From Occallatibacter savannae (GTDB lineage: Bacteria; Acidobacteriota; Terriglobia; Terriglobales; Acidobacteriaceae): DNA of 64,000 nt. The DNA lies in NCBI RefSeq assembly GCF_003131205.1, contig NZ_QFFY01000003.1, positions 558,001 through 622,000 on the forward strand, read 5' to 3'. A program made the translations under genes and the position numbers. This document shows positions 1-9,109 of the stretch, piece by piece. The notes under the pieces are model-generated. The model saw nothing but the letters and a program-made list of their open reading frames with translations, ran no database searches and was not told the origin of the DNA. The first letter of the stretch is position 1; each line of letters starts with the position of its first letter.

Positions 1-984
1 CTCACGAAAGCGCTCGGCGAGCATCGATAGGAATCCGGTCGCGCGCTTCTCTGCTTCCGCTTCGGTAGTAGGGAGGTTCGCAGCAGCGTCGCCGGGGATA
101 ATACCCGTCTCGATCTGCAGCGCCTTCATGATGGTCTTGAGCGCTTCGCGTACCTCCGCGGCGGAAGCGTAGCGGCTCGCGGGATTCTTTTCAAGGCAGG
201 TTGCGATGACGCTCTTCAGTTCGGTGGAGATCTCGGGGACGATTTCGGTCAGGTCCACCGGATCGGAGAATTGAATGGACCGGATTGCGGCGAAATCTTC
301 CGCGTCGGGCCGTGAAAAGGGATGTCGACCGCTGACGAGTTCATAGAGAATGACGCCGAGCGCCCAGATATCGGATTGCACGCTGGACTGTCCGGTGACG
401 AACTGCTCAGGAGCCATGTATCGGATCGTCCCTCCGCGAGCGGTATAGGTGGCGGCAACCGATGCGTCTTTGGCCATGGCGGGCTTAGACGGATCGAAGC
501 TGGCGTCTTCAGGGCGAAGGCGTCTGGCGAGGCCGAAGTCGAGAATCTTGACCAGGCCTCCGTCCGTCAGCATGACGTTCTGCGGCTTGAGGTCACGATG
601 AAAGATGCCAAGCCCGTGAGCGGCCTGCAGTCCGTCTGCAATCTGGATTCCAACCGAGAGAACGAGTTGCGGAGTCGCAGGACCGCGGGCGATGAGTTGG
701 TCGAGCGACTGCCCTGGGACGTATTGCATGACGATGTAGCCCTCGTCGTCTGCCTCGCCCACCTCATAGATGGCGCAAACATTCGGGTGCTCGATCGCGG
801 AGGCCAGACGAGCTTCCCGAAGCACAGTCGTGCGTAGTTGCTGCGCTGAGAGGAGACCTGTGCGAAGGATCTTAAGAACCACCGGGCGCTGAAGCAGGGT
901 GTCGTTAGCGAGGTAGACAACACCGCTGCCGCCCGCGCCGAGTCGGCGGATGATCTCGTAATGCTCGATGTTCTTGCGCTTCAT
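1..984 (-). CDS. Serine/threonine protein kinase, 3' part outside window
   Basis: Eukaryotic-type protein kinase that would phosphorylate Ser/Thr residues of cytoplasmic targets. The reading frame is open for 328 codons from ATG at 984 to the window edge, so the C-terminus is missing. Visible kinase elements in order: glycine loop LGAGGSGVVYLA (about residues 15-26), ATP lysine K38, helix-C glutamate near E57, catalytic HRDLKPQN (129-136), DFG (149-151) and the APEQ motif. All catalytic residues seen are intact, so it should be active. The kinase domain ends around residue 285 and a linker begins after it. In Acidobacteriota such kinases usually continue into a membrane segment and a repeat or propeller sensor domain, but that part is not visible here. 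The substrate is unknown. Confidence 0.93.
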   Translation of the reverse strand, partial: MKRKNIEHYEIIRRLGAGGSGVVYLANDTLLQRPVVLKILRTGLLSAQQLRTTVLREARLASAIEHPNVCAIYEVGEADDEGYIVMQYVPGQSLDQLIARGPATPQLVLSVGIQIADGLQAAHGLGIFHRDLKPQNVMLTDGGLVKILDFGLARRLRPEDASFDPSKPAMAKDASVAATYTARGGTIRYMAPEQFVTGQSSVQSDIWALGVILYELVSGRHPFSRPDAEDFAAIRSIQFSDPVDLTEIVPEISTELKSVIATCLEKNPASRYASAAEVREALKTIMKALQIETGIIPGDAAANLPTTEAEAEKRATGFLSMLAERFRE

Positions 985-1226
985 CGTTAATACAAGTGTA
1001 GAAGCGCGGGCATAAGGAGCACGTTATGAGAAGTAGGCTGCAAACGAATGAAGCGAGACGGCACTGTTGAGATTAGGTTTAGCGAGTCGCGACCGTGGCT
1101 GGTTTGCTCTAGAGTGATCGATCTCGGGACAGCCATTCACAAACTTGAAACGTTCTTTGCCTTGTTTATGGCTAACTGTCACGTTGCGATGGGCTGCAGC
1201 AGGATCTGGAGTGTATGGTGGCGTAG
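985..1226. other. Intergenic region between divergent kinase and PQQ dehydrogenase genes
   Basis: About 240 bp without a credible gene; short open frames here have no family signature. It must hold the divergent promoters. A weak GGTGG precedes the ATG at 1227. A TTGAAA box near 1144 followed about 16-17 nt later by TATGGC is a possible promoter for the dehydrogenase, at low confidence. Confidence 0.4.
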
Positions 1227-3131
1227 ATGAAAAAACCGGCTTCCCAAGTACTTCTCTGCCCTTTCTTTCTTGCCTTCTGCTTCACACTCGCTTGCGGCTC
1301 TGCTCAGTCACAGCGCGAGTCAGAGTGGCCCGCATACGGAAACGATGCCGGAGGCATGCGCTATTCTCCGGACGCGCATATCACAGCAGGCAATGTCAGC
1401 GCACTCAAGGTCGCGTGGACCTATCGCACCGGTGCGAATGACACGCGAACGGAGCTCAAGCGCAAAGCAGCATTCGAGGCGACGCCGGTTCTGGTGGACG
1501 GTAAGTTGTTTCTCAGTACTCCATACGATCACGTAATCGCACTTGATCCGGGGAGCGGGACAAAGCTCTGGGAGTACGACCCGGGCGTAAACCTAGATCG
1601 AAACTATTCCGAGGTGACGTCGCGCGGGGTCTCTGCATGGCATGACGGAAGCAAGAAGGCCGGCGAGCAATGCAGGCTCCGCATTTTTATTGGAACGATC
1701 GATGCACGGCTGATTGCGCTGGATGGCGAGACCGGTAAGGTGTGCGTGGACTTCGGCGCCAGTGGAATCGTTGACCTGAATAAAGATGCGGCCACGCAGA
1801 TCGAGTGGACGGGAGGCTACCAGGTGACGTCGCCGCCGGCGATCGCTGGCGGACTGGTGATCGTAGGATCTTCGATCGCGGATAACTGGCGCGTGGATAC
1901 AGGACGCGGCATTGTGCGTGCCTTCGATGCGCATACAGGCAAGCTGAAGTGGACGTGGAATCCGATACCGTGGGCCGAGAAGACGACGCCAAGAACGGGC
2001 GCAGGTAACGCGTGGTCCTTGATGTCTGTGGACACGAAGCACGATCTGGTGCTGATTCCAACGGGAAGCGCGGCCCCAGACTACTTTGGCGGGATTCGCA
2101 AAGGCGATGGTAAGTGGGCGAACTCCGTGGTTGCGCTGCGCGCATCGACAGGCAAGTTCATCTGGGGATTTCAGGTGGTGCACCACGACCTGTGGGACTA
2201 CGATGTGGCGGCGCAACCGACGCTTATCGACTGGAAAGATGGCACTCCTGCAGTCGTGATCAACACGAAGATGGGGCACGTATTCGTGCTGAACCGGCTG
2301 ACGGGAAAGCCGCTGCTGCCGGTTGAAGAACGGAAGGTTCCGCAATCGGACATTGAGGGCGAGGAGAGTTCGCCGACACAGCCGTTCTCGACGATTTCGC
2401 TGGTGCCGGAGAAGTTCACTGCAGCAAACGCGTGGGGACCGAAGCCGGAGGACGTGAAATGGTGCCAGGACAAACTCGGGGGCTTGCGGAATGAAGGCGT
2501 GTTTACGCCGCCGAGTCTGAAAGGCACGGTGCAGACGCCGAGCAATGTTGGAGGCGTGAACTGGGGCGGCGCGGCTTACGATCCGCAACACCACTTGATG
2601 ATCGCGAATACAAACCGACTGGTGGCGTGGATGAAGCTGATTCCGCGTGCATACTATGATGCCGAGAAACAGAAGGATCAGGACAACCGCATTCATGGCG
2701 AGTTCGGCGATCAAGCTCCTTCGCCTTATGGAATGTACCGCTCGTTTCTCTTCTCGCCGAGCGGCGCGCCCTGCAACCGGCCGCCGTGGGGAACGACGGA
2801 GGCTGTGGATCTATTTACCGGCAAGATCGCGTGGGATGTTCCGCTCGGAACACTGGTGCCCGGGAAACAAACGGGATCGATCAACCTGGGAGGGCCGATC
2901 GTGACAGCAGGCGGACTGGTTTTTACTTCGGGGACGATTGATCCGCACCTCCACGCATTCGACTCGCAAACCGGAAAAGAACTGTGGAGCTACGATCTGC
3001 CTGCTGCGGCCAATGCCACCCCAATGACCTATACCTGGAAGGGTAAGCAGTACCTGGTGATCTGCGCAGGAGGACACGGCAAGCTGGACTCCAAGCAGGG
3101 CGATTACGTACTGGCATTTGCCTTGCCTTAA
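1227..3131 (+). CDS. PQQ-dependent dehydrogenase (quinoprotein glucose dehydrogenase-like)
   Basis: Periplasmic pyrroloquinoline-quinone dehydrogenase that would oxidise a sugar or alcohol and pass electrons to the respiratory quinone pool. The 634-residue protein has an N-terminal export signal (about residues 1-28; a cysteine follows the hydrophobic core, but the lipobox is imperfect). An eight-bladed propeller follows, with tryptophan-docking repeats such as LKVAWTYRTG, GTKLWEYDPG and GKELWSYDLP. The segment VVHHDLWDYDVAAQPTLIDW is typical of the membrane glucose dehydrogenase family. It lacks the five N-terminal membrane helices of E. coli Gcd, so it is a soluble or lipid-anchored form. 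Substrate cannot be told from sequence. No PQQ synthesis gene lies nearby. The start is fixed by the signal peptide. Confidence 0.92.
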   Translation: MKKPASQVLLCPFFLAFCFTLACGSAQSQRESEWPAYGNDAGGMRYSPDAHITAGNVSALKVAWTYRTGANDTRTELKRKAAFEATPVLVDGKLFLSTPYDHVIALDPGSGTKLWEYDPGVNLDRNYSEVTSRGVSAWHDGSKKAGEQCRLRIFIGTIDARLIALDGETGKVCVDFGASGIVDLNKDAATQIEWTGGYQVTSPPAIAGGLVIVGSSIADNWRVDTGRGIVRAFDAHTGKLKWTWNPIPWAEKTTPRTGAGNAWSLMSVDTKHDLVLIPTGSAAPDYFGGIRKGDGKWANSVVALRASTGKFIWGFQVVHHDLWDYDVAAQPTLIDWKDGTPAVVINTKMGHVFVLNRLTGKPLLPVEERKVPQSDIEGEESSPTQPFSTISLVPEKFTAANAWGPKPEDVKWCQDKLGGLRNEGVFTPPSLKGTVQTPSNVGGVNWGGAAYDPQHHLMIANTNRLVAWMKLIPRAYYDAEKQKDQDNRIHGEFGDQAPSPYGMYRSFLFSPSGAPCNRPPWGTTEAVDLFTGKIAWDVPLGTLVPGKQTGSINLGGPIVTAGGLVFTSGTIDPHLHAFDSQTGKELWSYDLPAAANATPMTYTWKGKQYLVICAGGHGKLDSKQGDYVLAFALP

Positions 3132-3135
3132 ATTC

Positions 3136-3396
3136 TCAGTGGCCGTGGCCGCGGCGGCGTTCAGTGCCGTCGCTCTCTGGCGGCGGCTCCTCTTCTAGCT
3201 TGTGCTGACGGCGCTCGCCCAGGAAAAACATGATCAACCCAAAGATGAGAAGGACGATTCCCCACCACAAGTTGGCATTGATGCCGAGGCTCTTTGCGTA
3301 GATCGCATCGCCGTTCGTTTTGAGACCCCATGCGACCAGGATCGCGCCGGTAATCGAGAACATCAGCCCCATGGGAGTGCGGAGGTCGAGTTGCAT
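3136..3396 (-). CDS. Small two-helix membrane protein next to symporter
   Basis: An 86-residue protein with two hydrophobic segments (about residues 10-25 and 43-60) and a charged, histidine-ending tail. I do not recognise a named family. It starts 23 bp after the end of the upstream symporter gene on the same strand, so the two are probably co-transcribed, and it may be an accessory subunit or stabiliser of that transporter. The function is inferred from position only. It ends 4 bp from the convergent PQQ dehydrogenase gene, leaving no room for a separate terminator. Confidence 0.7.
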   Translation of the reverse strand: MQLDLRTPMGLMFSITGAILVAWGLKTNGDAIYAKSLGINANLWWGIVLLIFGLIMFFLGERRQHKLEEEPPPESDGTERRRGHGH

Positions 3397-3419
3397 CGTG
3401 AGTCCTTTCTCTCAGGGTC

Positions 3420-5249
3420 TTATGCGAAGAAGATGTTCAGTGCGACGGCGCCAAGGAGAACAGCAATGCCGAGAGCCTCGGGGCGCTTCCACCAGGTGAG
3501 GTGCGATGTCTCAGGCTTCGGGGTGAGGGAGCGAACGAGGCCGACGAGCTCGGACTCAGGCTTTGGTTTGGTGAACAAGCTGATGATGATGGTGATGATG
3601 AAGTTCGAGGAGAAGGCCCAGATGGCGCCGTAGAAGTTCTGTGCCATGTCGCTCGGGTAGCGGTGAAGAACGGCAAGCCAGCCTCCATGGATCCCGGGTA
3701 CCGCTTCCATGGGAAGCGTGAGGCCATGATGAAGCATTGCCGCAACCGTTCCGGTGATGAGTCCTGTGAAGGCGGCATGGCCCGTGGTGCGCTTCCAGAA
3801 CATGCCCAGCAGGAACGTGGCGAAGAGCGGCGCGTTCACGAAGCTGAAGACAAGCTGCAACGTGTCCATGATGTTGTTGAAGCTGATGGCGGCGTAGGCG
3901 GTGCAGATGGAGAGTAGAATGCCGCCGACCGTTGCCCATCTGCCGACTGCGAGGTAATGGCGATCGGGCGCGCCCTTGTGGATGTAGGACTGATAGAGGT
4001 CGTAGGTGAAGACGGTGTTGAATGCAGTGACGTTGCCGGCCATGCCGCTCATAAAGCTGGCGAGGAGCGCGGTGAGTCCGAGACCGAGAATGCCGGTCGG
4101 GAAGTAGTGGAGAAGCATGTTCGGTGTGGCCATGTCGTAGTCGAGCAGCGGCTTTCCGCTCGCGTCGAGCATGGCTTTACCGGTGACTGGGTTGATCTTG
4201 GCAGGGACGATTCCACGGCCCTCAGCGGCGATCTCGGGCACGACGTTGGTCTCGTGAATGATGGCGCCGTTCTGCTGCGTGACGGTGGTGGTGGTGCGTG
4301 GAGTGGGGAGCGCGATGGCAATCAGGCCAGGCAGAATTACCAGGAACGGGAAGATCATCTTAGGCACGGCGGCGATCAGGGGAACGCGGCGGGCCGAGTC
4401 CATGTTGTGGGAGGCCATTGCGGTCTGGATGACGAGGAAGTCGGTGCACCAGTAGCCGGAGCCGAGGACGAAGCCGAGACCCATGCCGATGCCGATGATC
4501 TCGATGCCCATGGGGTTGGTGCTGGGATGGAGGACGCCTCTCCACTCATGCATCATGCGGGGATCGACGGCGGAGACTGCGGCGCTGAGGCCATGCCAGC
4601 CTCCCAGGTTTTTGAGTCCGAGAAGGACAAGGGGCAGGAAGCCGGCGATGATGAGGAAGAACTGGAGAACTTCGTTGTAGATCGCGCTGGTGAGGCCGCC
4701 GAGGAAGATGTAGAGCAGAACGATGATGGCGGAGAGAATGATGGAGAAGGTGAAGATGCCTTCGGGCGCCCAGCCGAGCGCGCGGAAGAGGCCGTCGAAG
4801 ACGTGAAGCGCCTGGATGAGGCGGGCCATCGCATACATCGAGATGCCGGAGCTGAACACGGTCATCACGGCAAATGAACAGGCGTTGAGGGCGCGCGTCT
4901 TTTCGTCGAAGCGGAGACGGAGGAACTCGGGGACCGAACGCGCTTTGGAGCCGTAGTAGAAGGGCATCATGAAGATGCCGACGAACACCATGGCGGGAAT
5001 CGCACCGATGCCGTAGAAGTGGCAGGTTTCCAGGCCGTACTTAGCGCCGGAAGCGCCCATGCCGATGACTTCCTGCGCGCCGAGGTTGGCGCTGATGAAG
5101 GCAAGTCCGCAGATCCACGCGGGAAGGGCACGGCCGGCCTGGAAGAAGTCTTTGCTGGTTTTCATGTAGCGCTTGAGGGCAAAGCCGATGCCCAGCACGA
5201 ACACGAAGTACAGCAGCATGATCAGCCAATCGACGAAGGTGAGTTGCAA
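3420..5249 (-). CDS. Sodium/solute symporter (SSS/SGLT family)
   Basis: Inner-membrane Na+-coupled symporter of the SSS family, 609 residues, with about 14-15 hydrophobic segments beginning LTFVDWLIMLLYFVFVLGIG. Family features include FFQAGRALPAWICGLAFISANLGAQEV near residues 35-60 and KARSVPEFLRLRF. A longer polar loop (about residues 300-370) sits between helices. The closest relatives by eye are sugar or glycoside transporters of the SGLT type, but the substrate is not certain. It is followed by the small membrane protein at 3136-3396. A LacI-type operator-like palindrome sits 132 bp upstream (5381-5394), which would fit sugar-responsive control. Confidence 0.9.
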   Translation of the reverse strand: MQLTFVDWLIMLLYFVFVLGIGFALKRYMKTSKDFFQAGRALPAWICGLAFISANLGAQEVIGMGASGAKYGLETCHFYGIGAIPAMVFVGIFMMPFYYGSKARSVPEFLRLRFDEKTRALNACSFAVMTVFSSGISMYAMARLIQALHVFDGLFRALGWAPEGIFTFSIILSAIIVLLYIFLGGLTSAIYNEVLQFFLIIAGFLPLVLLGLKNLGGWHGLSAAVSAVDPRMMHEWRGVLHPSTNPMGIEIIGIGMGLGFVLGSGYWCTDFLVIQTAMASHNMDSARRVPLIAAVPKMIFPFLVILPGLIAIALPTPRTTTTVTQQNGAIIHETNVVPEIAAEGRGIVPAKINPVTGKAMLDASGKPLLDYDMATPNMLLHYFPTGILGLGLTALLASFMSGMAGNVTAFNTVFTYDLYQSYIHKGAPDRHYLAVGRWATVGGILLSICTAYAAISFNNIMDTLQLVFSFVNAPLFATFLLGMFWKRTTGHAAFTGLITGTVAAMLHHGLTLPMEAVPGIHGGWLAVLHRYPSDMAQNFYGAIWAFSSNFIITIIISLFTKPKPESELVGLVRSLTPKPETSHLTWWKRPEALGIAVLLGAVALNIFFA

Positions 5250-5618
5250 GACAGCTCCTTACTTTGACGACACACCACGCGTGAGTCGCGAATGCGTTGG
5301 AATGCAGCGGCTGACGGATGGGGCTCCGGTGGTACGCAGACCAATGTACGCAGGCAGAGTGGCTGCAGTCCAGCCCAAAATGCAAACGTTTTCAGAGTCG
5401 GGCCGCCGGCGTGCGCCGCCTCGAGCGGGGAGACTCTTGGAAGGCTTTGCGATTGGGCTATAACGGATCGTTCAGAGTTTTGAATTCGTAAATGATTGAC
5501 GGAAATTCACCAAGAGCAAGCTGGTCATTTGGCCTGCCATGTGTGGAAAATGTGCTGTGCCTCGATCAGGCCTTGGAAATCGGATCGACGCAACTGATAA
5601 CGGCAGGAGTCGCTCGAT
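5250..5618. other. Intergenic region with divergent promoters
   Basis: About 370 bp between the minus-strand symporter and the plus-strand TspO-like gene. Apart from the operator-like palindrome at 5381-5394 and the ribosome-binding AGGAG upstream of 5619, I see no gene, strong hairpin or repeat. Confidence 0.5.
5381..5394. promoter_or_regulatory. LacI/GalR-type operator-like palindrome
   Basis: TGCAAACGTTTTCA is a 14-bp palindrome about a central CG with one mismatched pair. LacI/GalR-family operators have this form. It lies 132 bp upstream of the symporter start. No LacI-family gene is present in the window, so the regulator would be encoded elsewhere. Confidence 0.45.
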
Positions 5619-6401
5619 ATGACGCTGCAGCTTCTCGATCAAACCCGCAGATGGCTTAATCTCCTTCTGGCCGTTGCTCAGATTGCGGTGACTGTATTCT
5701 GCTTTTCGTTCGGCACGTCTTTCGACGATGCCGCGGGCTCGCCTTCAGCCGATCCGCCAATTGTTCCCGCCGGCTACGCGTTCATCATCTGGTCGGTCAT
5801 CTACGCCGGATGCCTTGCGTACGGGATCTACCAGTTTTCAGGATCGCGCCTGGATGATCCACTGCTTCGCCGCATTGGATTCTTTACCGCTTCGGGCTTC
5901 CTAGGATGCTGCATTTGGCTTTTGTGCGTGCGTTTCGGACAGCTGCAATGGACCGTGCCCTGCATTCTCTGGATGGCAATCTCGCTGTTTGGAGCGTTCG
6001 CTGCTCTCTGGCGCGTGGAGAGTCCTTCGTGGCTGCTGCGGCTCTGTGTGATCTCGCCGCTGAGTATCTACTCCGGCTGGCTGAGCGTGGCGATCTTCGC
6101 AAACACGGCTTCCGTTGCGAAGTCGTTCGGCTGGCGGCCTGCGGTGCTGGGCGAGAGCGCGGGATCCGTCGCACTTCTGGTTGCTGCGGCGGCGTTAGCC
6201 ACCTTCCTACTCTGGCAATCACATTGGAACCTATGGTACGGAGGAACGATCCTGTGGGCACTCGTCGGCATCGGAGTGCGGAATCAATTCGATTTGCGTA
6301 ACGCTCAGGTGGCAACAACGGCATGGTTACTGCTGGCCTCATTCGGGCTGTTTGCGCTTTCCAATCCCCTACTGACAACGTTGCGAACTCTTCGCCGATG
6401 A
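5619..6401 (+). CDS. TspO/MBR-like tryptophan-rich membrane protein
   Basis: Polytopic inner-membrane protein of 260 residues with 7-8 hydrophobic segments. The segment PAGYAFIIWSVIYAGCLAYG (about residues 50-69) matches the hallmark of TspO-related tryptophan-rich proteins, and W residues recur at helix ends. It is longer than classical TspO (about 160 residues) and belongs to the enlarged TspO-related group whose ligand is unknown. AGGAG precedes the ATG with good spacing. It is probably co-oriented with, but not tightly coupled to, the DUF3267 gene 57 bp downstream. Confidence 0.75.
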   Translation: MTLQLLDQTRRWLNLLLAVAQIAVTVFCFSFGTSFDDAAGSPSADPPIVPAGYAFIIWSVIYAGCLAYGIYQFSGSRLDDPLLRRIGFFTASGFLGCCIWLLCVRFGQLQWTVPCILWMAISLFGAFAALWRVESPSWLLRLCVISPLSIYSGWLSVAIFANTASVAKSFGWRPAVLGESAGSVALLVAAAALATFLLWQSHWNLWYGGTILWALVGIGVRNQFDLRNAQVATTAWLLLASFGLFALSNPLLTTLRTLRR

Positions 6402-6458
6402 TGAAGCTGCGCATCATGCATTCCATCCAGTTTTGCCTGAGTTGAGACAGTACTGGCA

Positions 6459-7121
6459 ATGAAATCCGGATTGCAAGTGAAAGACAGGACTGTCGCGGGC
6501 GCCAAACCGGGCACCGCCGCATTGCACGATCCGGCACGCTTCGAGGTGATCGCGGATGTTGCCCATGGCGATGTGATTTCGTTCGTGCAGCCCTTCATTT
6601 TTCAGCTTTCAAGAATCCCTGTTCTCTACTGGCTGCTGAACACTGCTTTGCTTGGCTTCCTCGTCTGGGAGTGGCGAAGGACCAGTGTGCCTGTGCTGGA
6701 GGCGTTCTCGACGGTATGTCTTGGCATGGTGCTCGGTTTCGTGGTCTTGCTGCCGATCCATGAGCACATACACGGACTCGCTTACCGATTGTGCGGAGCC
6801 AATGTGGTTCGAGTGAAATACAACCTGAGGCGAATAACTGCCCTGTGCGAGGCGCCTGGAGCGGTAGTCAGCGGAGGGCATTTTGTCTTCGTGTGTCTGG
6901 CTCCGCTCTTTGTACTCAACCCGCTGCTGGCTCTTCCCTTGTTGTTCCTCGTCAAGTGGAAGGCAATTGCCCTTGTTGGCGGAGCATTGCTGCTGCACAC
7001 AGGTGCATGCAGCGGAGACATCGGGCTGGTGAACTTCGTTTGGCAGCACCGCGGTCAGCGCCTGTTCACCTACGACGATGGAGAACTTCAGAGGGCCTTC
7101 TTCTTCAAAGAACGTCCCTGA
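6459..7121 (+). CDS. DUF3267-type putative zincin membrane protein
   Basis: A 220-residue membrane protein. The segment PIHEHIHGLAYRL (about residues 92-104) contains an HExxH zinc-protease motif, and a later GACSGDIG segment could supply the third metal ligand, as in DUF3267 and related intramembrane zincins. Four to five hydrophobic stretches flank these motifs. A proteolytic role is inferred from the motif, and no substrate can be suggested. The first about 30 residues are polar and poorly conserved in appearance, so the true start could be slightly downstream. Confidence 0.72.
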   Translation: MKSGLQVKDRTVAGAKPGTAALHDPARFEVIADVAHGDVISFVQPFIFQLSRIPVLYWLLNTALLGFLVWEWRRTSVPVLEAFSTVCLGMVLGFVVLLPIHEHIHGLAYRLCGANVVRVKYNLRRITALCEAPGAVVSGGHFVFVCLAPLFVLNPLLALPLLFLVKWKAIALVGGALLLHTGACSGDIGLVNFVWQHRGQRLFTYDDGELQRAFFFKERP

Positions 7122-7193
7122 ATTGTTGAGCCTGCACTGATTTCTGAAGGTGGTAAAAGACGCGGACCTTGGTCGCATTTACACTAGAAGAGC

Positions 7194-8243
7194 ATGATTC
7201 CTACGCTTGCCTGGACCCCTGAAGGCGTCCGTTTCATCGATCAGACGAAGCTTCCTCTCGAGGAGAGCTATGTGCTCGCCACCGATTTTGAACAGGTGGC
7301 GGATGTGATTGTGACCATGGTAGTGCGCGGCGCTCCGGCGATCGGAGTAAGTGCCGCTTACGGCGTGGCGCTCGGTGCAATTCGCAGTTCGGCAAAGACC
7401 GTTGATGAGTTTGCGCCGGAGTTTGAGAAGATCTGCGCTCGCCTGGCGGGAACGCGACCGACTGCGGTGAACCTGTTCTGGGCGATCGACCGGATGAAGA
7501 AAGTATTCGCCGGGTTGCGGGCCAGCGGCGCGACGATGAAGCAGGTACAGGAGAAACTCCTGGCTGAGGCACACGCGATGTATGACGAAGACATCGCGGC
7601 GTGCAAGGCGATGGGTGCACACGGCGGAGCGCTGCTGCCCGATGAGGGGGGAGTGCTGACGCACTGCAATGCCGGCGCTCTGGCCACTTGCGGCTACGGA
7701 ACTGCACTGGGCGTGATTCGCTCCGCAGTGGAGATGGGCAAGAAGATCAGTGTGTACGCGGATGAGACACGGCCTTTTCTCCAAGGCGCGCGGCTTACGG
7801 CGTGGGAGTTGATGGAAGACGGCATTCCGACGACAGTGATCTGCGACAACATGGCTGCAAGCCTGATGCGCGCGGGCAAAATCAAGGCCGTTGTTGTAGG
7901 TGCGGATCGCATCGCTGCCAATGGCGATTTCGCAAACAAAATTGGGACGTACAACGTAGCGATCCTGGCGAAGGAGCATGGGATTCCGTTCTACTGTGCT
8001 GCGCCGTGGTCGACAATCGACATGGAGACTCCGACGGGCGATGCGATTCCGATTGAGGAGCGCTCGGCGAAGGAAGTGACTCACCACGGTGGCAAGCAGT
8101 TGACGCCGCATAACGTGGGGATCTGCAATCCGGCGTTTGATGTCACTCCGGCGAAGTACACGACGGCGATCATCACCGAGCGCGGCGTGTTGCGAGCTCC
8201 CTTCACCGAGTCGCTGAAAGAGATGGAACTCGTTGCAGGGTAG
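7194..8243 (+). CDS. mtnA: S-methyl-5-thioribose-1-phosphate isomerase
   Basis: Cytoplasmic enzyme of the methionine salvage pathway that isomerises methylthioribose-1-phosphate to methylthioribulose-1-phosphate. The 349 residues match the family length. Landmarks are [15 protein letters not shown] near the N-terminus, the catalytic-cysteine region [19 protein letters not shown] (about 142-160) and the catalytic-aspartate region [19 protein letters not shown] (about 225-243). Other salvage genes are not adjacent, so it stands alone here. The gene begins 72 bp after the DUF3267 gene and is followed 6 bp later by a small membrane protein gene. Confidence 0.96.
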   Translation: MIPTLAWTPEGVRFIDQTKLPLEESYVLATDFEQVADVIVTMVVRGAPAIGVSAAYGVALGAIRSSAKTVDEFAPEFEKICARLAGTRPTAVNLFWAIDRMKKVFAGLRASGATMKQVQEKLLAEAHAMYDEDIAACKAMGAHGGALLPDEGGVLTHCNAGALATCGYGTALGVIRSAVEMGKKISVYADETRPFLQGARLTAWELMEDGIPTTVICDNMAASLMRAGKIKAVVVGADRIAANGDFANKIGTYNVAILAKEHGIPFYCAAPWSTIDMETPTGDAIPIEERSAKEVTHHGGKQLTPHNVGICNPAFDVTPAKYTTAIITERGVLRAPFTESLKEMELVAG

Positions 8244-8249
8244 GTCAAG

Positions 8250-8564
8250 TTGTCTACAGTTGTAGAGGTCGTGATTCCTCATTCCCCGATTTTCCGGTTG
8301 CGCGAGAAGTCGCTTGTGCGCGGAATTGCGCTTTCGCTGGCGGCGTTTATCGCGAGCCTGCTGCTGGCGGGGTTTCCGCATATCGAGAATCTGCACGGGT
8401 CCTCGTGGCAGGTGCTGGCACTGCTTGCAGGCGCTTGGGGAATGGCGGAGACGGGACGCTGTATGAGAAAGAAGTGGAGCATGTATTCGGCCGGCGTGCT
8501 GATCCTGCTCTACTCGGACCTCGTGATCCTGATGCTGATCGTGTTCCTCGTCGCTTACCGGTGA
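8250..8564 (+). CDS. Small hypothetical membrane protein
   Basis: A 104-residue protein with three hydrophobic segments (about residues 25-42, 48-65 and 80-100) and a basic N-terminus. No family is recognised. The frame opens with TTG at 8250; a GTG at 8271 is an alternative start. It lies 6 bp behind mtnA and may be translated from the same transcript. Confidence 0.6.
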   Translation: MSTVVEVVIPHSPIFRLREKSLVRGIALSLAAFIASLLLAGFPHIENLHGSSWQVLALLAGAWGMAETGRCMRKKWSMYSAGVLILLYSDLVILMLIVFLVAYR

Positions 8565-8707
8565 GATGAAATTCTCGTCATTGCGAGAATTCCCTGTTCC
8601 AAATTCCTTTTGTTTGTGTAGGATGGGCCAAAGCGCCGCCCAGGCTGATTGCTCGCATTCGTCTCCTGACGGGCAATGGCGGAAGTGCAACAGCAACAGG
8701 AGGAAAC

Positions 8708-9109
8708 ATGCTTAAGGGATTTCGCGATTTCGTTCTTCGTGGGAACGTGATTGATCTGGCTATAGCGGTCATCATTGGCGCGGCTTTTACCGCGGTGATC
8801 AATTCGCTGGTTGGCGATGTTCTGAACCCGCTGATCGCAGCGGTGGTGGGCAAGCCCGATTTCAGCGCCATTGTTGTACACGTTGGAACAGGCGTGATCA
8901 AGATTGGAAACTTCTTCAATGCTGTGATCTCTTTTCTGATCGTGGCGTTTGTTGTGTATTTCTTCCTGGTGGTGCCGACGTCGAAGCTGATGGCACGGTT
9001 CAAGCCGCCGGTGGTGGAGCCGCCCTCGACGAAGAAGTGCCCGCAGTGCAAGAGCGATATTCCGATCGACGCGACGCGGTGCGCGCATTGCACGCAGCCT
9101 GTGGTGTAA
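8708..9109 (+). CDS. mscL: Large-conductance mechanosensitive channel with C-terminal zinc ribbon
   Basis: Homopentameric inner-membrane tension-gated channel that releases solutes on osmotic downshock. Residues 1-100 carry the MscL core, starting MLKGFRDFVLRGNVIDLAIAVIIGAAF and a second helix ending in a cytoplasmic tail. In place of the usual short helical bundle the tail ends in a four-cysteine ribbon, CPQC-x(11)-CAHC (about residues 117-131), which should bind zinc. A strong AGGAGGAAAC precedes the ATG. At 133 residues it is of normal length. The ribbon is known in some MscL proteins and its role is not established. Confidence 0.95.
   Translation: MLKGFRDFVLRGNVIDLAIAVIIGAAFTAVINSLVGDVLNPLIAAVVGKPDFSAIVVHVGTGVIKIGNFFNAVISFLIVAFVVYFFLVVPTSKLMARFKPPVVEPPSTKKCPQCKSDIPIDATRCAHCTQPVV

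Noticed and set aside
3957..4877. 306-codon plus-strand frame opposite the symporter
   Set aside because: Strongly acidic, low-complexity antisense translation typical of a shadow over membrane-helix codons.
7179..8696. 505-codon minus-strand frame opposite mtnA
   Set aside because: Shadow of mtnA codon usage. The translation is Arg/His-rich with no family signature.
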